Source: Solenopsis invicta (taxonomy: Eukaryota > Arthropoda > Insecta > Hymenoptera > Formicidae). Taken from it: 64,000 bases of DNA. Positions 23,712 to 36,110 of the stretch are shown piece after piece (the first letter of the stretch is position 1; the number at the start of each line of letters is the position of its first letter). A program made the translations under genes and the position numbers. The notes under the pieces are model-generated. The model was not told the origin of the DNA, did not search any database, and was given only the letters and a program-made list of their open reading frames with translations. The stretch lies in contig NC_052664.1 in NCBI RefSeq assembly GCF_016802725.1, forward strand, positions 11,682,016-11,746,015, in the 5' to 3' direction.

Positions 23712-23713
23712 AA
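23684..23713. repeat. (GA)n microsatellite
   Basis: A purine dinucleotide run of about 28 bases; the open frames over it read REREREK or SLSLSL. Confidence 0.9.
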
Positions 23714-23999
23714 GGAGGGTTGTGTGGCCTCGCATGGAGACTAGAGTACAAGTGTGGAGGTGAAGTATATATAAATGTTGGGGTACCCTATCCCTTACAG
23801 AGGTGGCGAACGCGTGTTATGTGCCTGACATTTAAATATCGTAGCCGACGTCGGAGACTTCAGGGCGGGTTTACTATCGATTGCAATTGCAGATAGGACT
23901 GTTGGCCTACCCTCTTCGTTTTCACTCCCTTGTCGCGTTGCGAGCGACCCTCACGCGTTCTGCGACTCGAGAGGGTGCTCCAAAATTATCCCATTTCGA

Positions 24000-25310
24000 G
24001 AAATGTACGATCATGTTGCTTCGTAATCAAAAACAGCGAGCGAAATGGCTCACAATATGAAAGCTGTATAACTTTCCGCAGTTTGCTGTATTATTAATCT
24101 TCTCGTAGTTGCGTGGTCCTGATCATTTTAGTGAAATTTGTTATGAAAGTTGATAGAGAAACGAACTAGAGAAGGTTTATTTAAGTTTAAAGTTTAAGCG
24201 ACTATTTAATGACCACTGAAAGTCTTAACAATATATTTAATGTTGATTACAATAAAACTTTTCTTGCATGTTACTTGTCGTAATAATAATATGACAAAAA
24301 ACTAAAAAATAATCTTTTTTTTTGCAACCGTAAAATTTCTCAAAATTGTGACTTGATGGAATAATTTGGAAACCAAATTTTTATTCAACGTTCAACAAGA
24401 AAATACTGGAGATAACCAGTTTCTTTCTGGTCTTTTTCTTTTTGTCTTTGTTGAATTGTGTTATTGAAATTATCTGATCTTCCTGATTATAAAATTAAAG
24501 GACAAAAAGTTTAGTGCAACGTCGAATTTAGCAAGGACGAAGAAACAGATTTCTAATATTGCACAATATGTATGCACTTTCTAAAGTACTTTAGGATTGT
24601 ACAGACTATCACGTTCACTTTCAGTTCGTAGCTGGAACAAACTTGCTGCTGAGGTGTCCCCAAAACTCGCGAGCTTTGTCAAAGACCTATTGTTCTCTGA
24701 TCTCGAGCTTTAGCATCTGAAGCTTCGAAACATAAATGAAAGGCTTGACAGACAATAAGATGTCTAAGCCATCTGAGGCACAGTCTTACGCTTTTACGCG
24801 TTATATCTATTTGCATTTTTGATTAAAATCTCGAAAAGTCACGCTTTCTTGTTATATAAAATATCAAAAACGTAGTACTTTTGCGAAGAAGAATGTTATA
24901 CTCATTTCGTAAAAGATTTCTCTCGTTTTTTCAAATTATGTTTATGCGATGTAACGTAATATTATTCTAAAACTCTGTGAATGCGCTTTTTTGTTTTTGA
25001 ATAAATCATTACAGAATACTCGATAAAAGTAAAATTTTCTTCTTTTACAAGATAAGAAGAGCAATTAATTTGTTGTAATACCGTTCTCACAATTTTATAA
25101 AGAGAAATGCTAATTTCTTTTACGTCGTAACTTAATATTATTACGCACTGGAGTACATAACAGTGATTTTTGGATAATATCATTTAGTTTTATTGACCAG
25201 TATTCTGTCCGAAGGTTCAAGCTGCCTTTCATCAATTCAATCGCGAGGTTTAAGTTAGAAATATCAGTCCGTCGAGCATCGGGTGACGGTAATATCGTAA
25301 TAAGACCAAG
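24000..25310. other. AT-rich stretch without features
   Basis: Mostly AT-rich. 24480-24760 is a little more balanced but has no open frame, repeat or RNA structure I can name. Confidence 0.5.
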
Positions 25311-27540
25311 TTCACAGATTTACGACCGTAGAAATAAAAGAATATCCGAACGTTTCTGTAGTATGCGGCATACCGGATATCGAACATGACGCCAGTAGTA
25401 ACACGCGACTGGTACGGTACCACCTGCATTGGTACTGAGAGAACGGAACTTTCGGGTAGGAATTGCTTTCCGAAAAGGGGGTTGGGCAGGGCCGAGAGGG
25501 TTTTAGCATCGAGCCACTGCTTGATCGTCGGTATCGCGAGGCTACCGGCGGAACAACCGGTAATTTCGTCAGTCGAGTGAATTTTGTAAACGGATCTGAA
25601 ACTCGCCTAACTTTCCAACGGCATCCATCACTTCGTAACACTTTTTCCCAATCCCTCCCCTCCGCCGCGCCGAACGATTTGCTCGAATTGCAAGTTGGTA
25701 TCTCGCGAGGCAAAGTTTTGATTTCGGACTCGCCGAGCTTCGACTCGTGAATCAGTCGCGATTAACATCCGTCGATTAAGATAGCATTTCGCCTCTGAAC
25801 TTTTTGTATTTCTTGGAAAGTATCGTTGATAGATTATTTTTACTATTATTATAATTTCTTCTTTTATCTTTCTCTCTGTCATACTTTTGATGCGTTATGA
25901 GATTCACACTTTGTAACATTGATCGGTATTATCAATGGCAAAATCTTTAATATAAATTTTTTTTCGTTTTCTTCTCTATCACAATTTTTTTTCTCACTTT
26001 GATAGCAATCACTATTCAGATAAAAAATGTGTCTTGTAGCTGTCTCTTTAAGAAATTTTGTGTACAAAAAGCGTATATATTTTTATTTTTCTTTTTCTTT
26101 TTAGGAATTACAAAAAGGATATTACAGTTTAATATTACGTTTTAAGAGGCGAATACACAGAGTTACGCAGCGTGTAATCAATCTGCCATATTAATATCTC
26201 TTGATAATCAGAATATCCATTGTAGAGCAATGTAACGTAATATACGTCACAAAGTGTCTAAAGTGAAGGCCGATTCGTGGCGCAGCACTTTGCATTGATC
26301 TGATCGCGCACATATGCGATCGTTAATGCGTCATTAACTACGGATCAGGCGATCTTCGGCATTGTCCGTCGGTAGAAACAATATGCCGGCTATTAATAGA
26401 GTTTCTATTAAGCGCTAGGATAATCCAAATTCTCGGGATAATACTCCGGCCACAATTTCATTTTCCATTAACGCCAGCGTGGAGATCGATTGCTTTGCGA
26501 TCATCGGCACTATTATTGCCCCGGCGCCAATAATGGAAGGTACATACCATGATGATTAACCGCGTTACGTTCAACTAAATCGGCCCTAATTTGGTGACAA
26601 TTTTTTTTTCACCGGCGCGTTTGTCGCGCCTTGATGGAAATGTAATTGCGCGTTGACAAGTGATTGTGTGGTGTCGATAGAGAGCGCGATCTAAATGTAT
26701 CATTTAACGAGAGCGGTCGTACCGCGATTATACCAAGAGGTATTTTTCTGATAGCGAGAAGAAAATTATGTCGTGCGGAATAATATATACGAAGCGCGCA
26801 TTAATTGAAAAAGATAAATTAACCATTACTGCAGCGGGAGAGTCCCCGGAGAGTGGACGAAGCGGTGAGACATTATATTCATCGGGGAGCTATCGTTGAT
26901 TTTCAGGGCGCGGCAGAATTTTTTTAATTCCCATAATTGCGAGCGATATAGTGTAATCTACCATCGCGCGAGAGAGCCGGTTATTGCAGCGTTCATTAGA
27001 ATATTTCGACGCGGCGCCACCCAGAACCGCGAAGGGGTACCAGCAGCGCCGTTCGAGATAGCCAGTTTCCAAAGTTAATAAATCATTCCTGTAATTGCCA
27101 GTAATTCCTGTAGTTTCCACCACACACCACTTTCCGCCTCAACTTTTCGTATAACTTGGCGCAACTTCGACGCGAAGATCGGTACGCCGTTTTCACTCCG
27201 CCATCGAAGCGAGCTTTAGTGAGATGGGAAAAGACGAAGGGAGAGAGAGAGAGAAAAAAATATATATAACGCGGTCCATTTACGCGGAGGAGTCGACTTA
27301 TCGACCGATGGCTCAACCCCCAGTATCCTTCTTTATTGCAGTTTACGATCCTGCTTTTCCACGATTCCTATTGCATTATCATGTTTTACCGTCGTGCTCT
27401 ATATGTTTCATATCATATATACGTCATTTGCACAGCGGTTGGTCATGTGATACGTTTCTCGTTAACTTTTGCACTGAATTGCTCTGGACTTTATCAAATT
27501 AACCCGCACCGTATAAAAATTTTATTTGTATCGTTCGTCT
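25310..27540. other. gene-free islands, 25.3-25.75 kb and 26.15-27.5 kb
   Basis: 25310-25750 has overlapping open frames on both strands (133 residues on -, 95 on +), which argues that openness is compositional. 25780-26130 is AT-rich and ends in a strong but isolated acceptor-like tract (CTTTTTCTTTTTAG at 26104). 26150-26900 is balanced and unique-looking, including the dyad GATCGCGCACATATGCGATC at about 26302-26321. 26900-27540 holds only short frames. No gene is called. Confidence 0.5.
27239..27270. repeat. (GA)n followed by (TA)n short repeat
   Basis: GGGAGAGAGAGAGAGA then AAAAAA then TATATATA. Confidence 0.85.
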
Positions 27541-28470
27541 GTAGTCTAAAAAAGAAATAAAAAGAATATTTGATAATTTTATAAATCATATACTCTTCAG
27601 TATTTTAAACGTCTTTCTTTCTCATGATCTTTAAATAAACCACGTTAAATATTTCGATGATTATATTCGAAGCGAATTGATATTTAAAAGTTACTTAAAA
27701 AAGTATGACTGAAATATCAAAATGCTTCTGTTTTAAAATTATACAGCATGTTATATAAAATAAAATAAATATTATGCTAAGACTTCAAACTGACCGTGTA
27801 ACTTCTAAGAAAATAAAAGTTTGAATTAAAGTTTTATACATGGCATATTATAACGGATGTATCGAATGTTTGATATATCACGTTTTGTTACTTTTTCAAA
27901 TGCTTTGGTATACGTAAAGATCATATGAAAAGTAAATCTTTTTATATGTACTCAAAAATTTAACTTTATGTAATGTTCTCTTGTACAAGTAAAAAACTGA
28001 TGAAAATACGCTTATGAACTTATAAGATGAGCTAAAAAAAATATGATGGAAAGTTTGGTAACGCTGTTAAAAAGTGATTTAAGAAATTGTTACGAAGGTT
28101 AATAAAACTAAATTGTTATAAGGTTCCAAGTAAGCATTAAAATGTCACTGATTGGCTATCTAATTGTATCCGATATTTTTATTGTCAAAACTTAAAATGT
28201 GCATAAACAGTATAGAAAATTTTATTATCAGAAACGTTTTATTAGTTTAATTTTACACAGTTCAAATCAATAGTAATTTCAAAAAATACACGGTAAAATT
28301 TCATAAATTGTTATATTTCTAATAATATGAATCACTTTTTGCTGACAAGAGATTGTATCGATCGTAGTTTGCTTCACAAGAAAGTATCGAAAATATGTAA
28401 CTTAAAAGAAAAGAAGAACTGTAATACATTAAAGTAGACTCATAAGAGTATTACAAAATCGCTTAGTAAT
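27540..28470. other. AT desert
   Basis: The stretch is AT-rich with no open frames of note. Its last 100 bases may belong to the 3' flank of the transposon relic that follows, but no terminal inverted repeat was found. Confidence 0.5.
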
Positions 28471-28474
28471 GGGT

Positions 28475-29087
28475 TCAGTCGCCTCCATTGTCAATTATTG
28501 CTTGGCATTTTCTTGGCATACTTTCAATTAGTCTTTTAGCATATATCCACGTCTCGGTGGAGAACGCCATAGCTTCTTCATTCTGGTCGACAGCTGCTTT
28601 AGAGTAAAAAACAGGCTTTCCTCTTAGCTTGTACTTCATGTACGATTACACGTTCTCAATCGGATATGCATCTGGAAATGATGCATCTAATTTATTGTGA
28701 TGATGCACTTTTCTATTTTCCAATTTTTCAATTTTGTGTGGCGACTCCAATGTTTGGGGTCATTGTTTTCCTGAAGCTCTCAATTATCTCTATTTTTTTT
28801 TCCATAAAATTTTTCAGTAAACGTCAATAAACATTTTTGATCAATTTTGCGCATTCAGCATTTAAAGTATTAATAAACAAGTAGAAGCATACCAAAACCA
28901 CGATTACAGAAATATTTTCAAACGTTAATGTTTTCTACTTTTTTTTTAATATTATTTTACTCACTTCGAAACGAATGACTGATTTTCTAAGCCATTTTGA
29001 AGCTTGAGAATACGACGATAATTTTAGTCCCTTTTCATGCAAAACTAAGAATTCTGCTTTATAACACTTGAGACATTTTGTACTCAT
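28475..29087 (-). pseudogene. Tc3-like (Tc1/mariner) transposase relic
   Basis: Reading the - strand, the frame from ATG at 29087 gives MSTKCLKCYKAEFLVLHEKG, then GLKLSSYSQASKWLRKS, matching the N-terminal helix-turn-helix of insect Tc3-type transposases. Further on come ELQENNDPKHWSR (the motif carrying the second catalytic Asp), DAYPIENV with the following Trp codon replaced by a stop, then SYMKYKLRGKP and finally AKRLIESMPRKCQAIIDNGG and D before a stop at 28475-28477. Three frames are needed, two in-frame stops interrupt the C-terminal third, and most of the region between the HTH and NDPKH, including the first catalytic Asp, is missing. At about 610 bp it is well short of the family's usual 1 kb. 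It is dead. Terminal repeats were not found. Confidence 0.85.
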
Positions 29088-29089
29088 TT

Positions 29090-30330
29090 TGAAAATTTCT
29101 ACTGTAGCAAAAGGTAACGCTCGAAATGACAACAAAGCATATATTGTGCAAAAGAGCACGCTTCAAGCTTTTCAATGTTATAAAGGAGTTGGTGATCATT
29201 CATCTAAAATTAAGGCCATACACTTTCTTGTGTACAGACTATGCATCCTTAATTTTAATTACATTGAGATTGAATCGTGAACGGAAATCGGTGTAAAAAT
29301 ATAAAGGGTCGACGGTGGGAATCGAAACGTTGATGTGCACGAGCACATCAGCACGCACGTCATTCCTCGTTGCTGGTAAGGAATAGCGAAGCATTATTTT
29401 TTACCGGGCATTACGCGCGTCCTTCCCGTCGGATATCCTTCTTGCGGGATTTCGCACGTCGCGACTCGTCCGAAGACGGAATTACTCGATGTAGATTACG
29501 AGGGAGCCACGAACGGCCACCACGAATGTCGTCCAGGGGGGATCAAACAGTCCTACATGTTAAATAAATGGATTCCTCTTTCTCTATGCCGCGCCGAGAC
29601 GCCAGGGATAAAGCTCCGGTTAAAGTACCGCGATGCGGCCACCGATCGCATTGCGCGCGCCATTCTCGAGTCTCAAGAAATTTTCAATCAAACGTTTGGA
29701 ATGCCCGGGGCCATCTACATCGAATGCCACGACGAGGAAATAATGCGTGGCCGCGAGGAAGCGAGGGAATCCTCGCTCTCTCCCCCCGCCCCCATTTCCG
29801 CCACCCCTCACGGCGACGGGGTTGGCTCGGCGCGCGTTCTTGAAGGCACCCTCTTATCCGTGACATACCAATAATGGATGCGGGATTAAAGGGCCGCCAG
29901 GTTCGCGGATTCGACTCTCGTATACGCAGTGCAGACACATTTGATTTACGAGCTTGCTCGCGTTTCTGGATTCTTTTCCACGTCAGCCGCTCGGGATATA
30001 AAGCACGGGATGGGCTCCATTTTTGTTTATTCTGGAATTTTACCAAGGAGAGAGTTTTACCCCGTGGAAACGACCGCGTCGACTTTGGGCCCCTCTCTCT
30101 CTCTCTCTCTCTCTTTCTCGTCCTTTTTCTCGCTTCGCTGCTTCCCTGTTTCCCCTGTTCCCATCTTATTTCCCTAGACTCACTGCGAAACGACGTGCTC
30201 GAATGAATAAAGGACAATGGTACGTACACGATATTCCACCTTTATCGTGTCAAATTTTAATATTTCTCTGATAAATTTAACGGTTCGATTTCGACGTGCT
30301 TGGTCGATGTAGTAGAAAATTGAATGTTTC
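29090..30330. other. gene-free stretch, GC-rich from 29.4 kb, with CT tract
   Basis: 29090-29290 may include the 5' flank of the transposase relic. 29300-30200 is GC- and CpG-rich. The 181-residue frame on the - strand (29684-30229) overlaps three + strand frames and translates a GA tract as RERERER. I regard all as compositional. Confidence 0.5.
30091..30118. repeat. (CT)n microsatellite
   Basis: About 12 CT units and TTTCTC. It underlies Ser/Leu runs in two frames and Arg/Glu runs on the - strand. Confidence 0.9.
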
Positions 30331-32450
30331 AGTTCTTTTTCTTATATAGACATTAAATGTTCTGCCAATCAAGCTTTATAACATCAATTTTGGTTAAAAT
30401 AAAGTTCGAAATTAATTTATCAGAAAGCAACGTTCGAAACAGTTTGTTCGAAATTGATTAACTGAGAATCAACAGTAGTGGGAGAAAAATCAATTCCGTG
30501 TTCGGCAAAGAAACTGTCAACAGCGTTTGATACGCTAGTGATGTGATACGCTTCATAGATAAACTTCGAGACTACGATTCAGCGGGGGGATACTCCAATT
30601 CCACATTTTTTTCGAATAAAACAAGCCACGAGACGTAGATGAAAAATTTGTTGTCTGTTGTCGCGACTGTTCGTACGATAACTATTGACGAGCGTGACGG
30701 GTATTGCTGCCGTGGGGTCGCGGAGCTTTTGAAGAGAATGATTTTTTGGGATTCCGACGTCGATTGTTTTCGTTTCGCTGGTTAATGTCGTTATTTTTTT
30801 TACGCGACAATTAGCTTAAAAAATTAACAGCGTTAACGAGATGGTTTGTTTGTAAAAAAAAAAAAAAAATGGAGAATCGTTTTAATTTGCACATGAAGCA
30901 ACTTGTGTTTTATTCGTATTCGATAAATAAGTATTTTTTTATGCAATTGTATGTGGATTGCATGTTAAATCTTCGTATGCCATGCGAATATTTAATTAAT
31001 GAAAAAAAAAAACGATTTAATGATCTGTTGCAAAATTTAAAAAAATTTTAGCAGTTCTCGATGTGATTCTATACGAATCAGAGACTACAGACATTTATCA
31101 GAGAAATAATTAACGATTATCTAGCGATTCAACTCCTACTTTAAAATAACAATGGGTTATGGCGATTGAAATGTGGACCTTTCCAAACAGAAAGTGTCCA
31201 TTTGTCAGTTTTTATTCAATCCGACTATTTTGTAATCATTATGTTTTTAATCCTTGTTACAATTTTTATAATTTTGTTGTCAATAGTTTGATATCCACTC
31301 GTGACTTTGGATTTTTCTTATATTGCAAGAATGCTGATGTAGTTTGTTTTTTTCTTTTCCTCTTTAGCTTAACGCTGAAGAAAGCTCAGTAGAATCGAAA
31401 CATGTTTATACGTTTGGTAAGAATAAAATTCGGACACTTTGTGTAAAATTGTAAGAAGACCGTATTTAACGGTCAGTTAGACTCAGTATTTAACATACGC
31501 GCATCGAGTGCAACGTTCCACTTTTATTTGTTATATCATTCCATTAAAAGATTAAAACGAATACTTTTTCCAACAGTTTATTTTGCTCATTACTTGGTCG
31601 ATTATTTTTTTATTTTTTGTTCAGTATGAAATCCATTTCTTTTTGTATTTATTTATAAAATTTTAATATTGTTTACGATTCTTTCTCTCGCAATATTCGC
31701 GAGAATATTTCTTCATGCAATACTGTGAAAACTTTTGGATAAAAAATTACATGATGATATTTCGACGTGCACACATTTTTGAGGTCGCGAGATTATATAA
31801 TTTTACGACCATTTTTGCAGTTGACTTTGCGGTCTTTCCACTAAATTCGCGAAGACTCTTTTGATATTGCGATATTGCGTGCGATCTTCAGTACTTTCTA
31901 GCCATACGCGACGCGAGTATCCGCATACTGTTCATCCACTTCGAAACTCCACTTGACATTCACTTCCGACATCAAAATTTTACGTATCCGCATCTACGAC
32001 AGCACGGTAGAGTTCTTCAGTTACTATCCCACCGTCGTATCTTTCGTAGACGAAATTTATTAACGCGACAAGGACGACCGACTTTTAAACCGATCCCGCC
32101 AGTTTATGGCTTTACGGCGACCGTTGGAGTTACAGTCACACTAATAATAAACTTGAAACAAATGCGCGGCTAATTGATATTAATAATTGTACTATGTACA
32201 TACCTTTGATTCGAGATTTAATAATTGCACGAGATGTAAATTACATCGATTAAGAAGAGAAAAATCCATTACGATCGCTCATCAGCTATGAACATCAATT
32301 CTTGGATGATTATTTTTCAGTAAATTTAACGTTATCATACATACGAGTATCAATATTATAGAAATTTTTTAGATAATCAAAGAATATAATACGTTATTTT
32401 CATACATAGGTTGCTGCTATTAACGTATCGGTAATTTATGAAAGAGGTAT
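30330..32450. other. mostly AT-rich, no gene
   Basis: A 16-base A run lies at 30854-30869. An acceptor-like tract TTTTCCTCTTTAG ends at 31368 without a convincing exon after it. 31750-32130 is more balanced. An open frame on the - strand at about 30470-30600 encodes about 50 unrecognised residues. Nothing is called. Confidence 0.5.
30854..30869. repeat. 16-base A homopolymer
   Basis: It is preceded by GGTTTGTTTGT and followed by TGGAGAATCG. No retroposon body is recognisable upstream. Confidence 0.85.
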
Positions 32451-33400
32451 TCAACGCTTCTCTGTAACGATAATTTGCATTCCGCGTGAATAACTCGACA
32501 TGTAATCGCAGCCCTTTTTACGCTGATATCTCGATGCTCCATCATCACTATCTCTCTCCGCAATGTACTCTGTCATTGTACCGCAAAATCCGCGCGAAGT
32601 AACACAATTATTGCACATCGCCACCGGGGTCATCTATCAACGAACATTTTCGTCGCGTTGCAGCGCCGCGCCGGCTGCGTCGCTGGAATAATTGGGACAT
32701 GCATACCGTGTAACCGTTCTACGCGAGATAATTGCGTTTCGCGAAAATTCGAATATATCGATCCGCGAATGACCGGTTGCCCCAAATTTATCTGTTCCAA
32801 AAAAAAGAGATAAAGGGAAAGAGAAAGAGAGAGAGGGAGATGGAAAGAGGTCTCCATGAAGGCGACCGACTTTTCAACTGTGGCGGGCAACGAGTTTACG
32901 ACGACGCCCGTATATTCTGCGTAGGGCAAAGGGTTGGTAGGGCGGGAGCGGGCCAGCGCGGCGTGGTGGTTTCGAAGTGGAACGTCGATGCGCGCGAGAG
33001 GGTGGCAGGAGGAATTGAGAGGGCGAAGTGCGGTAACCCGGTTGGACGTAGTCCAGGCATTCTGGAATCCCGACGGTCTCTCGGCCAGCTGATCGACTGA
33101 CCGGCCACCGTCAGACGGACGGATGGATGGAAGGGCAGGAGGCGTCGGGGATGGGGCTCCCGTCCGAGCGGCGCCGCGACGCCACCCTCCGCGCGCTGCT
33201 CGACGTTCTCCAGCAGTTAGGAGAGCAAGAGGAAAGGGTTGCGTCGCCGCCGACTCTCTCTCGCGGCGCGCGCCCGTTCGTAAAATCGAATTATTAGTTA
33301 CCACCGCGCAGGCACAATTCACGAAAACATCTCGTTAAATCACATCCCCGCTTGCGACCCTTTCGACTGTGCGTTTCCGCTTGAGCTTGATCTTCTCCTC
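32450..33400. other. GC-rich island with a 230-residue compositional frame
   Basis: 32640-33320 is GC- and CpG-rich. The - strand frame at 32630-33322 is the longest there, but it overlaps open + strand frames over most of its length and translates a GA-rich tract (32815-32850) as LSLSLSLY. It has no domain, signal peptide or conserved motif I recognise. The island could be a CpG-rich regulatory region. Confidence 0.45.
32812..32850. repeat. GA-rich microsatellite, interrupted
   Basis: AAAGAGAAAGAGAGAGAGGG and AGATGGAAAGAGG. Confidence 0.8.
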
Positions 33401-35540
33401 CGTCACGCAGGAAAACCACTTTGCGTCACACCGTTACTTTTTTTTTCTTTCTCTATATTTTGTTGCGCTTTTCTCTTTCGTTCTTCCCTTTTAGGTTTAA
33501 AATTTCTGAATTTAATTTCCCTTTGATATCATTGTCTCGATTTATCTGTGGGGTTAGTCGAAATATTTCCTTGTTCAATGTATTGCATTCCCTTTTTTTA
33601 TTCCAGTGGAATAAGTTGTTTTGTACTGAATATTTTCGATTCCATTGTTCATTTATTTTTTAAGAAATACCGTTTGTCGCATTAGATTTCTTTAATTAAT
33701 AGTAATTATTTATTGACTTTTGTTTTAGATAATTATCTATTGTAATTATTGAAGAGACTGATAGTACCTTTAACGGTACTTTTTATTTAATTCGAATTAT
33801 CTCACGTATGTGGCTCTCCGAATTACAACTCATTCGTTTCATTTCTCGAAATTCGCAACTATTAAAGCCGTGGAAACTATTTCGCATTGTTAACTTCTAG
33901 TCAGCAGAAGTAATTTTGCCTTAATTTAACAGCCCGACCTGCATTGCGGAGCATAATTTACCTTCTCGGCAGAGAATCATCCCCTTAAGACGATATTTGT
34001 TGCGAGGCGACGTCGAGCAGGGATTCGCGAGGAAGCTCATAAGGAGGGCTGGCCTTGCGAAAATCTTTCCCCTTGGACATTAAGAACGCTCTGGGTCGCG
34101 TATCTCACCGCAGAACAAACAGGGCACTCGTTATGCCCTGCGGGGCTTGTGTAGAGTTCGGCAAACATTCGATGGAAGGTCAACGATACTCTCGACGGCA
34201 GTCCATCGAGCTTGTGTCCAATGGGCGGACTTGGGTGTGTCTCCGCGCCGACACATGGGGCTCATAATGTCGACGAAAAGGCCGTCGCCGCCGCCGCCGC
34301 TCCCCGTGAAAGTTTTCTCCGGTTAAACGAGATTAAATGACATAATTTCTCCAGAACTTGCCGGAATAGTTCTCGCGTACGCTGTCGAAGTGACCTCAAG
34401 AGCGAAATGGAGAGAGCTCTCTCGGGTACTAAGCCAGTTACGGTTCTGACCCGGAAAAGCCGCCGGCGGGTTGCATTTTTGGCAATGGTGGAACCCTACA
34501 CGGTCGAGTGATTAATGCGGGCCACCACTTACACCGTAAACACCGCAGTCTGGTTATTGCATATTCCATTACGGTTTGCGTAGCAGGTATGCTTTGAAGG
34601 AAAACAGCGAATGCGAATTGACGTCGAAGTCAGTTTCGAATGTCTTGCGCGTACGAGTTAGTTCAAATTGACGTGTGTTTTCGATCTGGCCTGCCATGCA
34701 TTTCTCGCGATTGATCATCGAAACGTGAAACATTCAAATTGGATGCAATAATACTTTTGATAGTCTCACAACGTTTCTTTTCGATTTGCGATTCAACCTT
34801 TATCTTTATTCCATGCATTCTTAATACAGCCACTTTGCGATTTAACTGCGGTATTAACCATTTACGGTGTGGACATCTAAATATATAATTGACCAATTTA
34901 CCGTTAATGACTTGGATAAGCTTCTGAAGAAAATACATTATTTTGCCACAAAATGTTGATTTCGGTTCCACCAGTGAACAGGTTACAGAATATGGACGAT
35001 TTTTTTGGATTTTTGTTTTATTTGTAGATCTCATTTACACTACATTTATAACGCTGGCTTTTTGGATTCCTCAACGTGACAATCAGTATCGACAATTACA
35101 AAGTTAAACTAACGAAACTGTTGAAACTAAAGTCTTTTATTTACAAGAATCAGAGAAGGATTAGCAATTTGTGCTAGTTTCGAAAGAACTCTCATTATCA
35201 AGCCATATGTGATAGTGCAGAATGCGCGAAGCGTATTTTCTTCTTTCTTCTCGAGATCGAATTACGTGTCTCGAATCTTCTTGGAGAGTAGAACTGATTA
35301 CATTGGCGAGTTCATTTTTCGCAAGGCTCTCCGCGGCTTAGTGGGTGTCGATGCTTCTTGAAGATCCAATCGCGAGCCCGGAGTATATGGCTCGGCCGAG
35401 GTAGATATAGGAGGGTCTTCGTGATCGGTCCGCGATTTCACGCGCGCTACGCTCCGTTGATTTTCAATCTCGATGAACGAAACTAGCGTTACACGCGGAA
35501 GGAAAGTACCCCGATAACACGCAGTAAATGCAGAAACGCA
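33400..35540. other. gene-free: AT-rich, then balanced islands
   Basis: 33420-33800 is T-rich with an isolated acceptor-like tract ending TTCTTCCCTTTTAG at 33494. 33870-34640 is balanced, unique-looking DNA with a (CCG)n patch at 34285-34302. 34660-35040 holds an unrecognised 123-residue frame on the - strand. 35180-35540 is balanced. No gene is called. Confidence 0.5.
34284..34303. repeat. short (CCG)n repeat
   Basis: Five or so GCC units are followed by GCTCCCC. No coding frame over it is credible. Confidence 0.75.
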
Positions 35541-36062
35541 GCGCTAGAAAATGTCGAATAAACCGGCGTAGAGCTCGAGTGACGTTAGAGTTTCATTTAG
35601 AGCGGAGGCGGGAGGCATTTTGCTAAAGGAGTGATGATCAGAAGAGGCGTCGCGTCGTGAGAAACTCGCAGATGGCGAGACGGACGGATGCGAAAACCGC
35701 CCGCCGATGAACGACGAAACGAGCATCGCGCGACCGGTCGCGCAGATTGAGATGGGCAAGAGAAGAGGTGGAACGGAATAGAAAAGTTAGGCGAAGAAGA
35801 AAAGACAGGGCATGGGAAGAAAGAAGGAGCACGGGTGGGAGGAAGAGACGGGAGACGCGGACAACTCGAGGGTGGAAGGGTGGCGGCGAGTCTCCCCTGA
35901 AAAATCTTTTCCAACGAGATGCCTCCATCCGCCGTGCGCCCGTAGGCCGCGACTCTTCTTCGCCGTCGGCCTTTCGCACGGGCATCGGGCGAAAGGAAGT
36001 ACCGAATGCCCGAAAGACGGCGTGGTTGCGCGGCACGGTGTGTGTCCGATGTTATCTGTGGT

Positions 36063-36110
36063 TGCCATGGGGATGCTATTGATTGGCCGACGCGCCGACA
36101 GACGTCACGG
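36063..36110. promoter_or_regulatory. cluster of promoter-type motifs
   Basis: GTTGCCATGG (the left half of an RFX X-box), GATTGGC (an inverted CCAAT box) and GACGTCAC (CRE-like) fall within about 45 bases of CpG-rich DNA. Each is short and would occur by chance in such sequence; only the clustering is suggestive. Confidence 0.25.

Larger units (their letters stand above)
20690..24000. other. gene-free islands of balanced composition
   Basis: 20690-21800 and 22090-22760 are balanced, CpG-containing and unique-looking. 22780-23060 is AT-richer. 23100-23980 is balanced again. Open frames (21197-21382, 22099-22386, 23147-23425, 23498-23896) have no recognised domain and several overlap frames on the other strand. 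No RNA gene was identified. Confidence 0.5.

Noticed and set aside
26080..26110. strong acceptor-like tract CTTTTTCTTTTTAG
   Set aside because: It is not followed by GT, so it is not a ratchet site, and no exon-like sequence follows.
28380..29280. terminal inverted repeats for the Tc3-like relic
   Set aside because: I could not find a convincing inverted pair in the flanks, so element ends are not given.
29684..30229. 181-residue - strand frame
   Set aside because: Contains RKRERERERE from a GA repeat, overlaps several + frames, and has no known domain.
31345..31395. acceptor TTTTCCTCTTTAG at 31368 with a short frame behind it
   Set aside because: The frame ends after a few codons and no donor of quality lies nearby.
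32630..33322. 230-residue open frame on the - strand
   Set aside because: GC-rich composition with few stops on either strand, a GA repeat translated as LSLSLS, and no recognisable motif or conserved start context.
33460..33500. acceptor fused to GT (CCCTTTTAG/GTTTAAAA) as another ratchet site
   Set aside because: The donor half, GTTTAA, lacks the GTAAG consensus; only the acceptor is good.
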